From Podocnemis expansa (taxonomy: Eukaryota; Chordata; Testudines; Podocnemididae), in contig ML681989.1 in NCBI GenBank assembly GCA_007922195.1, positions 43,402,187 to 43,466,186 on the forward strand: a stretch of DNA of 64,000 bases. The letters run 5' to 3'. Under the pieces are notes generated by a model. The model ran no database searches and was not told the origin of the DNA. It saw only the letters and a program-made list of their open reading frames with translations. This document shows positions 31,720-42,945 of this stretch, piece after piece (the first letter of the stretch is position 1; the number at the start of each line of letters is the position of its first letter). Both the position numbers and the translations under genes were made by a program.

Positions 31720-31841
31720 ACAAAGGTCGTCTTGCTTAAAAATCTTTTTATAATTTTTTTATTTTTTTGACTTTTTGGTCTTCAAAAGAGAAGTCGATCA
31801 AATCATGAGAAAAGAACCTTCTCTAAGTACTGGAACTAGAC

Positions 31842-32775
31842 CAGGGATGTGCAACCCTTTTGGGTGAGAGGCAGTGTTGCAAATCTTTGATCAATCAGGG
31901 AGCCAGTGAGCAAATTTTGGATAGATAAGGGAGGGGAGAATGTTTGGAACATAAGCAGGGCAGGGATGGCAAGGCAGAGCATGGGAAACAGGCATAGGGC
32001 AGAGTAGAGATGGTAGGAAGGACAGGGGTGGAGCGTCAGGGGAGCCTGGCAAGACAGGAGAGGGATAGTGGGAAGGGGTGGGGTAGCAGGGTGGAGGAGC
32101 AGTGCCACTGGGTGGTGGGACCTGCTGCTTCCTGTCCCCTACACCTCACCAGCTCCCAATCCTTCCTGCCCTGCACTACAGCAGCTCCCTGAACTCCTCC
32201 CCCAACAGTGGGTCTCCAACCCTTGGCCACTCCCCACCCTGATCGTGGCATTATTCAGTTTTCCCCTTCCTCAGTCTTGATCCTGGTCCCCTCCACCTGC
32301 AGGAGCTGCTCACCTGATCCTGGCTCCACTCCACTCCCCAACTCTGATCCCAGCTTCATGCCACAACACCCAGTGCTAAGCTGGCCCCCTGACCTATTGC
32401 CCAGCCTTCATCCACCCTCTGACCCTGATCCTGTCATTGCACCAATCCCCAGGGCAGGATCCTCCCCCCCCTCGTCCAGAGCCCCATGCTGCACCCCTGG
32501 CCCAAATCCTGCCCCATCCCACCACAGGCCAGACCCCAGTCCCAGGCCACCCTCAGAACGCCAGGCAGCACCCCTCCCTCTCCCTGATCCCTTGCTGGGT
32601 CCCCAGTCCCCCCCACAACCCTGACTTGGCTCCTTGCAGCCGTGCTGGGGCCTGCACAGAGTCCATGACTGCCCTGCCAGGCTCCTGTTAGGTCCCATGC
32701 CAAGCTCACCATGTCTCCACCTGGCCCCTGCTCCCAGGTATCCCTGGGCTGTGGGCTGTAGGTTGCACAAGCTAG
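31842..32775. mobile_element. Non-autonomous hAT, 934 bp, perfect TSD
   Basis: It starts CAGGGATGTGCAACCCTTTT and ends GGGCTGTAGGTTGCACAAG, a decayed inverted match. AACTAGAC flanks both sides exactly (31834-31841, 32776-32783). The interior is C-rich on the plus strand from 32120 to 32760. The many ORFs there come from composition. Confidence 0.88.
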
Positions 32776-32783
32776 AACTAGAC

Positions 32784-33727
32784 CAGCAACTAGGAACTAG
32801 GAGCATTGCACTATATGTTGGAGAAAGGTGGGGAAACAGAGGGAATATAAACACAGAGACAGAACCTAAGTTAATTATAAAGGTCATCTAATACAAAGGA
32901 GGAACAGTTATGAGAGTTTGAGAAGAAGTAAATGCAAAAAGCTGAGTGAAGCAGAAGACTCAAGATAATGACAGAATAAAGAAGCAGAAAGAAAGCAGTA
33001 AGAAATACATTAGGATTGGTGCACAAGAGTCTTCTTTTATTTTTTATTTAATTGGAGCTGGAAAAAATAGAGGAAAAAGGATGGGGTCCCAAGTAAAAGA
33101 AAAAGTGCACAAGTCATAAATATTACTCCTTCCACACACTCCTTTCTGTGATGTGTTCTGATGTTCCTTTCTGAAAGGAGAGGGGATTGGTGGGGGCAGC
33201 TGGATTGCAGTGGGGGAGAAAGAGCAAAAGGCATTCCTTCTTTCCCTTCCCCAGTTGTCCAAACCATCTTGCATGCATCTACCTGATTGCAAATTTATCC
33301 TTTATAGGTAATTCCAAGATTTTTCTTTAAAAGTATGGCTGTCTTTCTAGAAAGGAAGAGTGAGAACTTTCCTCTCATGAAAAAAATCAAATAAATAGTG
33401 AGTCTCGCCATTTATTCCATGCACCAGTCATTTGTGCTCAATGTACATTTCAAGGTACCAACTGCAAAGTAACATTTATTCTGAAGGGTTGTGGGGAAGC
33501 CCTAAAAGATCTTGTTGAATGACCACTCCAGTTTCTCTTTCTTTGATACAAAAGGTCATTGAATTCCAAACATTTACTCTTTTTAAGGCCCACTCTTCTT
33601 TCTACGCTCTTACCATCACAGATTGTATAATTTACTTGAATTTTTAATCTCAGGACTGCACGGTTTCAAACACACACTCTGGTAAAACTGAGAAGTGACC
33701 ACTCAACTATTTGTAGAGCACAATAGC
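32784..33727. other. Unassigned sequence
   Basis: No repeat family or gene recognised. Confidence 0.4.
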
Positions 33728-33737
33728 TAAACCATCT

Positions 33738-33886
33738 TGATAAGGAAGGAGTCCTGTGGCTCTTAAAGACTAACACATTTATTGGTATTTATATAGATAT
33801 CTAAATAAATTTGTTAGTTTTTAAGTGCTCCAGGACTCCTTGCTTATTTTGCTGAACAAGACTAACACAGCTACCCCTTTGGAACT
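33738..33886. mobile_element. PLE-tail fold-back dimer, perfect 10-bp TSD
   Basis: A short minus arm (AAGGAGTCCTGTGG) faces a longer plus arm ending CACAGCTACCCCTTTGGAAC. TAAACCATCT flanks both sides (33728-33737, 33887-33896). The central hairpin is replaced by a short AT-rich spacer. Confidence 0.85.
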
Positions 33887-33918
33887 TAAACCATCTCGCA
33901 ATCACATTAGAAATGTAG

Positions 33919-34081
33919 CCAAGATCCAAACGGGTAGATGTGTTAGTCTATTTCAGGAAAACAAACAAGGAATTCTGTGGCACTCAAAGACTAACAAATT
34001 TATTTAGTGCACAAGCTTTCATGGGAGAAAATCCCCCTTAGTCTGACAAAGTCTCCCATAAATTTCCCACGAAAGCTCATG
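33919..34081. mobile_element. PLE-tail fold-back dimer, perfect 10-bp TSD
   Basis: The minus arm runs from CCAAACGGGTAGATGTG to the hairpin GGGAGAAAATCCCC. The truncated plus arm is TTTCCCACGAAAGCTCATG. AGAAATGTAG flanks both sides (33909-33918, 34082-34091). It lies only 33 bp from the previous copy. Confidence 0.8.
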
Positions 34082-34091
34082 AGAAATGTAG

Positions 34092-35591
34092 TGTCTGATT
34101 TCCCCAACATGTTAAGGCAGTGTAACTGTCAGTACTGGTGGAATTAAACTGATGTAGAACTGGTGGAATGCAGAGTTGAAAAGGAACCCATTTGCAAAGT
34201 ATCTGGGATGTCTGATGCCACTGGGGCTATACTTCCCTGTTGTGTGATCCCAGTGAATACCATTGCAAGGCCCTAACGTGGAAATCATATTATAGAGCTA
34301 TAAGAAAATTGCCACTGGCTATTTTTCACAATGTTTAGATTCTCTGCTGCTGCTGTTCAAATACAGTCAAGACTTCACAGTTGCATGGTTGATACACCTG
34401 ACATAACAGCTTCAATAAAGTTATTACGGGTCAATGCAAATGAAACTTGAATATCTAAAGCAGTTTCTCAACCTTTAGTGGACCAGGAAACACCGAAAGG
34501 TCTTAATTGCTTTACATGGAACACTTGATTTCAAACTTTGTGGAAAAATATTTGTCATACCTGAGTACTACACATTCCTGCAAAAATGATTCAGGAATGA
34601 AATTATACAAATATAACCTGCATTTGTTTCTTAAAAAAAAATAGATACATAATGATTATGCCTTCAACTTAAAACTGAAAATATTATTCCAGTATTAATG
34701 GGACGTTTGGGCCTGCATGATCAAACAAAGTTTTCATCTAGTCTTGGAGTAAGGTTCAGCAAAGAAAGTTTTACCATGAAAGTTGTGTCCAAGCAATTTC
34801 AATGCTGGTGGTAATGGCAGTGGGAAATTTAAAATGCCTAGCTGCAGCAAAGAAGAAAGGTGGTGGCAGACACTGATGTGTGTTCAGAAGTTTTGCTGTG
34901 CCTGGAGCAATTTAAATGTCCCAGCATACATCAGCTCGCTGTGTTGCTCCTTTTCCCTCCCCACTTGGTCCTCTCCTACCCCCCGATCAGTGGCGGGGTT
35001 GGGGTCAGTCACGGGGCACCTTCACTATGTCCACAGAGCATCAATTGAGAAACTAGTGTTTAAGTGCCACAAGATTCCTTGGTTTTTTGTTTGTTTGTTT
35101 GTTTTTAATTGAGCTAAAATATATCAAGTGATGTATACATCCATGAGTGTTCACCACGCTGTTATTCTATCTCATGTTTCCAATGAAAGCTGTTACAATG
35201 TCACTCATAATATCTGAAATAATGACATTATCATAAAACAAGAGCTTAAATGCCACAAAATTGTGTGGGAGATCATTTTTAAACTTTGAGAATTGTGAAT
35301 TAAAAGACCGAGTTCTGTGAGCATGTCTTTCTGAATCACCCTGTTGTACCTGTAGGTTTTAACTTCCTAGGTTTCCTAATACAGAAATAGAACACTAAAT
35401 AATCCTGATGCATAATATTTATGCTATTACACTGAGGGAGAGAATGGAGGACTCATTCTGATTTTGTGTGTGCGTGTGTGCTTGTACACATGCATGTCTT
35501 GTCTGGTTTCAAGGTGTAATGTTTCAATGCACTGTGGTTTTAGTAAAATACTCTTTTCTATATGGAATGTTAACTGCTGACTACAACTGTT
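34092..35591. other. Unassigned, with one small PLE-tail remnant
   Basis: TTTAAGTGCCACAAGATTCC at 35059-35078 is a plus-strand PLE-tail fragment followed by TTTG repeats. A possible hAT end CAGTTTCTCAACCTTTAGTG is at about 34466. Otherwise nothing recognised. Confidence 0.4.
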
Positions 35592-35671
35592 AGAATCATA
35601 GAATCCTAGGGTTGGAAGGGACCTCATAGGTCATCTAGTCCAACCCCCTGCCAGAGGCAGGACCACTCCCA

Positions 35672-38600
35672 CTAAACCATCCCAGTCAGGGTTTTGTCCA
35701 GCCGGGCCTCAAACACCTCCAAAGATGGAGACTCCACCACCTCCCTCGGCAGCTCATTCCAATGCTTCACCACTCGCCTAGTAAAAATGTTTTTTCTAAT
35801 ATCCAGCCTCAACCTCCCTAACCGCAACTTGAGACCATTGCTCCTCATTCTGTCCTCCGTAACTACCGAGAACACTCGAGCTCCATCTTCCTTAGAGCCT
35901 CCCTTCAAGTAGTTGAAGGTTGCTATCAAATCCCCCCTCAATCTTCTCTTCTGCAGACTAAATAAGCCTAATGCTTTCAGTCTTTCCTTATAGGGCTTGT
36001 GCTCTAGCCCTTTAATCATTTTGGTTGCCCTCCTCTGAACTCTTTCTAGCATGTCCCTGTCCTTTTTGTAGTGGGGAGCCCAAAACTGAACACAGTATTC
36101 TAGATGTGGCCTCACCAGTGCAGAATAGAGGGGAATGATCACATCCCTTGATCTGCTGGTAATACTTCTTTTGATGCAGCCCAGTATGCCATTGGCCTTT
36201 TTGGCAGCAAGAGCACACTTCTGACTCATATCCAGCTTCCCATCCACCATGACCCCCAAGTCCTTTTCTACACTGCTGCTACTTAGCTGAATGTTTCCCA
36301 GCCTGTAGCAGTGCATAGAGTTTTTTTTTTGTCCCAAATGCAGGATTTTACACTTATCCTTATTGAATCTCATAAGATTTCTATTGGCCCACTGTTCCAA
36401 TTTATCTGTGTCTCCCTGAATCCTGTCCTTGCCCTCCAACGTGTCTACTGGTCCCCCCAGCTTGGTGTCATCCGCGAACTTACTGAGAATGCAGTCTATT
36501 CCATCATCCAGATCATTGATGAAAATGTTGAACAGAACCGGCCCCAGGACCGACCCCTGGGGCACACCACTTGTTACTGGTTGCCAGCTAGACATAGAAC
36601 CATTGATTCCTACACGCTGAAACCGTTGATCTAGCCAGTTCTCTATCCACCTTATAGTCCACCTATCCAACCCATAATTCCTTAATTTGCCAATGAGAAT
36701 GCTGTGGGAAACTGTATCAAAAGCCTTGCTAAAATCAAGGTATAGCACATCAACGGTGCCTCCCGCATCCAGAAAACCAGTCATCTGCTCATAGAAGGAA
36801 ATGAGATTGGTGAGGCATGATTTACCCTTGGTAAATCCATGCTGACTGTTCCTGATCACTTTATTTTCCTCTAAGTGTGTGAGGATGGATTCTTTGAGAA
36901 TCTGCTGCATAATTTTTCCAGGGATTGAGGTGAGGCTGACTGGTCTGTAATTCCCTGGATCCTCCTTTTTCCCTTTCTTGAAAATAGGCACTACATTTGC
37001 TTTTTTCCAGTCCTCTGGCACCTCCCCCGTTCTCCATGAGTTTTGAAAGATAACGGCCAGCGGTGCGGCTATTTCGTCAGCCAATTCCCTTAGCACCCTT
37101 GGATGCAGTTCATCCGGCCCCATGGACTTGTGCACTTGCAGCTTCTTTAAGCAGTCCCTAACCTGACCTTCCATCACCAAGGGCCTCTCTTCTTCTCTCC
37201 CATCTGCCACACCCATGGTAGTGGGCTGGGAGCTGACCCTGCCTGTGAAAACTGAAGCAAAAAATCCATTGAGCACTTCAGCTTTTTCCTCATCCTCTGT
37301 CACAAGGATGCCTGCCCTATTCAGCAAGGGGCCTATACACCACCCCTGATCCTCTTTTTGTTACTAATATACTTGTAGAACCCCTTCTTGTTATCTTTTG
37401 CATCCCTTGCTAGCCGCAACTCCATTTGTCCTTTGGCCTTTCTGATTTTATCCCTGCAGTCCCTAGCAATATCTTTATATGCCTTTTTGGACATCTGACC
37501 AAGCTTCCACTTCCTATAAGCTTCCTTTTTATGTTTAAGCTCAGAGCAGAGTTCTCTGCTAAGCCATTCTGCCTGCCTCACATGTTTGTTCTTTCTCCTA
37601 ATTGGAATGGCAACTTCCTGTGCCCTTAGCAGAGTTTTTTTTAAAATATAGCCAACTCTCTTGGACTCCTTTCCCCTTCAGATTAGCTTCCCAAGGGATC
37701 CTGCCCATCAGTTCCCTGAGGGAGCCAAAATCTGCTTTTTTGAAGTCCAGGGTTTGTGTTTTGCTTCTTTCCTTCCTTCCTTTAATCAGGATCCTGAACT
37801 CAACCATGTCATGGTCACTACTGCCTAGCTTGCCATTTACCTCTACGTCCCTGATCAATTCTTCCCTGTTTGTGAGCAGCAAGTCGAGCAGTGCAAGGCC
37901 CCTAGTTGGTTCCTCTAGCATTTGTACTAGAAAGTTGTCCCCAACACTCTCTAAAAATCTCCTGGATTGCCCATGCACTGCTGTATTGGCCTCCCAGCAG
38001 ATGTCAGGGAAATTGAAGTCCCCCATGAGCACCAGGGCCTGTGATCTAGAAGCTTCCGCTAGTTGTCCATAGAACACCTCATCCACCTCCTGTTTCTGGT
38101 CTGGTGGTCTATAGCAGACACCCACCACAACATCCCCCTTGTTGCATTCCCCTCTCAATGTAACCCACAGACTTTCTACAGGCACGCTTCCACTTCCATA
38201 ATGGAGCTCAGAGCAGTCATAGAGCTCTTTTACATATAGTGCTACTCCTCCCCCTCTTCTTCCCTGCCTGTCCTTCCTGAACAGTTTATAACCATCCATG
38301 GCAGAACTCCAGTCGTGCAGACTATCCCACCACGTCTCTGTTATTCCTATGATATCATAGTTCCCTGTCTGCGCTAATATTACCAATTCTTCTTGCTTAT
38401 TTCCCAGGCTCCTCGCATTAGTGTATAGGCACCTAAGATATCCAGCCGATTGCCCTATTTTGTCATGTTGATTTCCAATTCTATTACATAAACCTCCTTG
38501 CATTTTTTCTAGGAGTTCACCTCCCCCAATCTCCTCGCGTACTGGGGTTTCAGTAGAGCCCTTAAAACATTTGTTTGATTCCCCCCCCCCCATGTTCCAA

Positions 38601-38713
38601 CTACCTTCTCTTTTATTGCTGGTGCTACAGTCCCAGCACCCCCCAAGTTCCATCTCTCCCCCCAGATCACCTACATTCTCACTTACCTGTGGGCTTTGGT
38701 CTCCTTCCCCCAT
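35672..38713 (-). pseudogene. CR1 ORF2 (endonuclease + RT), two frame breaks
   Basis: The first segment, 371 codons from ATG at 38713, holds the apurinic-type endonuclease: LYTNARSL (Asn99), ITETWW (Glu126), YRPP (201-204), GDFN (231-234) and SSDH (298-301). The frame is lost near 37620. The linker continues at 37581-37333 in another frame. The RT segment, 551 codons from 37327 to 35672, is uninterrupted. It has [18 protein letters not shown] (first catalytic Asp in this block), VPQGSVLGP (255-263) and FADD (284-287), then the usual CR1 C-terminus ending LTGMV. Few repairs separate it from an intact ORF2, so it is younger than most repeats here. Confidence 0.93.
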
Positions 38714-38718
38714 TGAAC

Positions 38719-39699
38719 CTAGTTTAAAGCCCTCCTCACTAGGTCAGCCAGTCGGTGCCCAAATATGCTCTTCCCCTTCTTGGACAGGTGAAGGCCATCT
38801 CTGCCTATCAATCCTCTGTCCTGAAACAGGACTCCATGATCAAGGAAGCCAAATCCTTCCTGACGACACCATCTTCGCAGCCAGACATTCACCTCCAGGA
38901 TACATCTCTCTCTCCTCAGGCCTCTAGCCTTGACTGGAAGGATCGAGGAGAACACCACCTGTGCTCCAAACTCCTTCACCCTCGCTCCCAGAGCCCTGAA
39001 GTCACCTTTGATCTGCTGAGGATCACCTCTCGCAGTATCATTGGTACCCACATGGATAAGCAGCATGGGGTAGTAGTCTGAGGGGCGGATGATTTTTGTC
39101 GATCCCTCCGTTACATCACGGATACGGGCACCTGGCAGGCAGCATACCTCTCTAGAAGCCTTGTCAGGGCGACAGATGGGTGCCTCCGTTCCTCTCAAGA
39201 GGGAGTCCCCAATCACCACAACCCTACGCTTCCTCTTAGGTGAGGTGGCTGTGATCTGCACAGCCTCTGGGGTGGATGGCATCTCCTCTACCTCCTGCAT
39301 CGTGTCCAGCACCACATAATGGTTCCTCACCACAATGGATGGTGGGATGTAAGCAGGCGTGGAGCACCGTCTACTGCCAGAGGTGACCAGCTGCCACTGT
39401 CCTCCCTCTGCCATAGGCATCCCATCCATTTCCAGAGCTGTGGCAGTAGCCCTTGGTACTGGGATAGGGAGCTCCTCCTTGCAGGTCTCATCATGGACAC
39501 TGTCAAGGAACTTTTCTAGGGCATAGATACCCCTGAGGCGTGATACCTCCTCCTGCAGCTCTCCTACCTGTTTCCGGAGAGATGCCACCAGAAGGCACCT
39601 ATCACATAGGCTCATCTCCCTAGCCTGATCATCAGTGGCAGGAAAATGAAGGCCACAGTCCTTGCAAATCCACACCAGGATCTGGGTGGAGATATCCAT
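38719..39699 (-). CDS. CR1 ORF1 protein (zinc finger, coiled coil, SGNH esterase)
   Basis: 326 codons, uninterrupted. CxxC pairs at residues 12-15 and 32-35 form the N-terminal zinc-finger-like module. Residues 36-66 are a Leu-rich coiled coil. A basic patch KRKRR (155-159) precedes the esterase domain. The SGNH blocks are GDSLLRG (Ser166), HVGTND (Asn220) and DGLH (Asp301, His304), so the predicted catalytic residues are all present. In CR1 this protein accompanies the RNA, and the esterase may act on lipids or membranes. The first Met (MDIST) corresponds to an internal Met of the 19.6-kb copy, so the natural start was probably further upstream and lost by 5' truncation. ORF2 starts 5 bases after the stop. 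Confidence 0.9.
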   Translation of the reverse strand: MDISTQILVWICKDCGLHFPATDDQAREMSLCDRCLLVASLRKQVGELQEEVSRLRGIYALEKFLDSVHDETCKEELPIPVPRATATALEMDGMPMAEGGQWQLVTSGSRRCSTPAYIPPSIVVRNHYVVLDTMQEVEEMPSTPEAVQITATSPKRKRRVVVIGDSLLRGTEAPICRPDKASREVCCLPGARIRDVTEGSTKIIRPSDYYPMLLIHVGTNDTARGDPQQIKGDFRALGARVKEFGAQVVFSSILPVKARGLRRERCILEVNVWLRRWCRQEGFGFLDHGVLFQDRGLIGRDGLHLSKKGKSIFGHRLADLVRRALN

Positions 39700-39722
39700 C
39701 GTCAGACACTCTGTCTGGGTAG

Positions 39723-39904
39723 AAACAGAGTTAATTCTCTTCTCTTTACTAAAACTTCTTGTGTGAAGAAGTGCTCATCAGTGTGCATAAGGATTGCACA
39801 GTTGGGTCCAATGAGAACATAGGCTGCTCATGGATTGCATCACTGATACAGTCTGCTTTGTATTATTTGAACAATGGCAACTAAAGGTTCCAACTAAAAC
39901 TGGG
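39723..39904. other. Unassigned sequence
   Basis: Short stretch between the CR1 and a MIR-like SINE; nothing recognised. Confidence 0.4.
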
Positions 39905-40195
39905 GTTATAGGGTGCTTAGGTATTCTGCAGCCAACAGCAAGAGATGGTTACAAGCTCATAACCAAAATTGACAAAAGAGAGACACAGGCACAGAGGGGA
40001 AGCAAAGTTGAAGTGACTAGCCCAGTGTCATGCAGCCAGTTTGGAGCAGAAGTGGAAATAGAAATGAAGGGTCCCTTGCTGATGCCCTTGAAATCAATGT
40101 CAAAACTCCAATTAACTTAAGTGAAGCAGAATTTCACCCAAGTCCTCTAACTGCCAATCCAATACTTTATCCACTGGGCCATAATACTAGTAAGT
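39905..40195 (+). mobile_element. MIR-type SINE, decayed
   Basis: GACACAGGCACAGAGGGGAA, GTGACTAGCCCAGTGTCATG and CAGCCAGTTTGGAGCAGAAG follow MIR order. A tail with TTTATCCACTGGGCCATAAT follows. High divergence. Confidence 0.6.
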
Positions 40196-40919
40196 TATAA
40201 CTTGATTATAAACATCTTAAGCGATCACACAAAGTGTGTTTTGACTTCTCGGAACAAACCAAGGCAAACTGAGATCTCGTCTTTCATGAATATGAAGAGG
40301 TGGGCACTGGAACAATTTCCCCAATCGACAGAACATCAAGACACCCGAGTTATGTCTTTGTAATTATTCAGTATTATCAAGAAAGTCGTGTTGAATAATA
40401 CATTTTACAGGCCCAGCTGCCTCTCTTGTATGAAATGGTGTAAATTAACTTCAGATGGATTACTCTGCATTTATAGCGTCTGAACAAAATGTTCCTGTGC
40501 TGCACAGCTGACGATATGCCAGATCTCTCCACAGTAAAACCCCATGCAGTGATCCCCATGTGAATTTCCCCCCATTGTTCTATCAAGAAAAGAGAATATG
40601 TCCTCTCTTCCCTCTTGTGAAGCCACTATGGGCTTTGGACTCCAGAATCTGCATTCCCCCCAGTCAGGTCCAACCCATCCTGACTGCAGAACCCTCCTTT
40701 CAGGTTCCATTAATTTTTTTAATGGATTTTTCTTCCATGCTGTTAGATATAACATTTCACATATATCATCATTATCCTATTTTCTTCCTTGTATGCAGCA
40801 TCCTTTACCCATAGAGCCTGTGGGATAGGGAACAGGAAGGAGGGTTCTGGGGATAAGCTGACCACCTGCATGGGGAAACAGAGAGCTACGTATGCATCCC
40901 AGCCCAACATGATCTGATC
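40196..40919. other. Unassigned sequence
   Basis: No gene or repeat recognised. Confidence 0.4.
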
Positions 40920-40924
40920 TTATA

Positions 40925-41388
40925 GGGCAGTTCTTTTCAAGCTTTTTTTTCTTGGGACCAGTTGAAAGAAAAAACATTAATGCCCGTGACCCACAATTAC
41001 ATCTTCGAGCAATGCATTCCAGTCATTTAGCAGCACCAGCAGCAGGGGTTCTCGCAATCCAGTACCTGAAGGTCTGCAAACAGTGCTGAGTCCAAACCCT
41101 AAGTTTGAAAAGGACTGTTATAGGGTATGTCTACAGAGCAAACAGTAACTGACTGACTTGTGCCAACCAGCTCAGAGTCAGGCTGTTTCCTGGCTCTGTA
41201 TACTTCCAGGCTTGGACAGAGGCCCAGCCCCTATGAGCCTGTGCAATGGGAGGGAACCAGAGCCTGGACTCCAGCCTGAGCTCAAAAGTCTACACAACAA
41301 TGAAACAGCCCTACAGCTGGAGCCCTGTGAGTCCAGCCTGGCTGGAATGGGCCAGCCACAGTTTTTTCTTCACTCTGTAGACATGTCC
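40925..41388. mobile_element. MITE split at its 5' tip by a hAT
   Basis: The original 5' end GGG (40925-40927) is separated from TATGTCTACAG (41126 on) by the hAT at 40928-41117. The 3' end is CTGTAGACATGTCC at 41388. ATA lies at 40922-40924 and 41389-41391, the 3-bp duplication of the MITE. The interior is unrelated to the TTTCGAAA subfamily, with GAGCCTGGACTCCAGCCTGA-type content. Confidence 0.8.
40928..41117. mobile_element. Non-autonomous hAT inside a MITE end, perfect TSD
   Basis: Ends CAGTTCTTTTCAAGC and GTTTGAAAAGGACTG. TTATAGGG is duplicated exactly (40920-40927, 41118-41125). It is an inverted-orientation relative of 3093-3272 and 10841-11033. Confidence 0.93.
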
Positions 41389-41391
41389 ATA

Positions 41392-42196
41392 GTTCTCTGC
41401 AGCAAAATTATGGCCAGTTACATGGAAAAAGAAAGCACAGGGACAAAGGCATTGAAACTATAAATGTTCCTCTAAACTCTCTGTCATGCAGAAGTCTGGG
41501 ACTATTCTAGAAATAAGACTACATTCAGGGACACTGTGTGAAAGGATGGAAGCTAACACTCAGAGATCCAAAAGTTTGAAACACTTGGTTTTTATACTCT
41601 CATGCTATAGGTGGCCTTTTAGAAAATTAGAAGGAAATGTCAGTGTTTAATTTAGTGTCAGAAAGCAGGTAATGAAGGAGGAGAGCAGATGTTTATTACC
41701 CCAAAGTAAGGCTGAACATGAATGTCAGGGCTGTGGCAAATCAGCCTTCAGGGAGCTGTAACCCTGTTCAATCAAGCAATGTTGCTCAGTGAAATGGTTT
41801 AATTTAATAGGCCTATATAAGGAATATGCAAGGTGAATTTAAAAAAAAAATAACCAGAGTTTGATCCATGCATGGAAAAACCCTATGCAGCACCCATATC
41901 ACTGCTATGTAAATATGGCAAAGCTAGCTCTGCAAAGACCAGTCTCTATGCTGGGGAAGGGGATAGAGACAGGGCAGACCAAGAGGGAGCGGAGAAGACA
42001 AAGATGGGAGATGGGGGGCTGCTTATTACCCTATGATATATTATCTGTTCCATGGAGCACTCACTAAAGTCCTAATCATTGTCTTTTTCACACAGTGAAA
42101 TATTTTACCAATCTGCTTCTGGATAGCAGTGTCTATTGTGCACTATTGAACTGGGCCATATCTGGACCAGAAACCAGAGGGGAAAGCGTCTATCCC
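41392..42196. other. Unassigned sequence
   Basis: No gene or repeat recognised. Confidence 0.4.
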
Positions 42197-42204
42197 ATTA
42201 GCAG

Positions 42205-42937
42205 CAGATCTGGATCACCAAAGGGGCTATAAGGGCTGAAGGCCCAGGCCCTGCCCTGAAAGGGGCTCTGGGCTCCAGCCCCAAAGGAGCATGCTGATCT
42301 GTCCTACCATGCTGCTCAGCACTGGTGGAGGCTGCAGTGGGCTGGCATGTGTTCGCTCTGCTCCGAGGGCGGAGCTGGCTGGCATGCAGATCAGCCTCTA
42401 GCCAGGGCTGTCCTTGGTAGGGCAGGGCCCAGGGCCAATTGGCCTGTGGGGGCTCCAGACCCCCCATGCTGGGGGAGGTGGGGCAGGCTGGCCCAGAGGT
42501 TTGGCTCCACACTCCCATCTTGCCTTTTGACTTTGGCTTGCCACTGAAGGCGCTGGAGGGGGAGGAGCACAGTAGTGGGGGGCAGTGGCAAAGGAATTGT
42601 GAGGCCAAGAATGGTTGCCCCACTCGCTCCCCCAAAGACAGCAGTGCCTCTGACATGGCCTTCCAGGACCTATAGCACCGGGGGGCTGCACCAGAGGTCA
42701 CACTGTGTGCCAGCCAGCCCCACCTCCCGCTGCAAGTAGATCAGTGGACCAGGGCCAGAGCAGGACATCAGCCTCTGGCCCCAAGGCTCTTCCGTGCCAG
42801 CCTAACCACAGGCCACTGTGGGTGAGGGACTGGGGTCCAACGCAGAAGGCCCCACAGTAACGAGGGTCTGGGACCCCAGGACAGGGGGCCCATGATGGCA
42901 GGCAACGTGGGACCTCTAGCTCGTTAATCAGGCCCTG
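42205..42937. mobile_element. GC-rich non-autonomous hAT
   Basis: It starts CAGATCTGGATCACC and ends GTTAATCAGGCCCTG. Flanks ATTAGCAG (42197-42204) and ATTTGCAA (42938-42945) match 6/8. It shares CACACTGTGTGCCAGCCAGC with 14270-14742. The ORF of 167 codons here is compositional. Confidence 0.75.
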
Positions 42938-42945
42938 ATTTGCAA

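Larger units (their letters stand above)
35592..39722 (-). mobile_element. CR1 LINE, 5'-truncated, best preserved copy
   Basis: Minus-strand order is ORF1 (39699-38719, intact), ORF2 (38713-35672, two frame breaks), the 3' UTR with GGGGGTTGGACTAGATGACC, and a short ATTCTATGATTC end near 35592. It stops at 39722 just upstream of ORF1, so the promoter-bearing 5' UTR seen in the 19.6-kb copy is missing. It is the same subfamily as that copy. The target duplication is not evident. Confidence 0.94.

Noticed and set aside
32208..32887. Pro-rich protein-coding exon
   Set aside because: The block lies within a 934-bp hAT bounded by a perfect 8-bp duplication.
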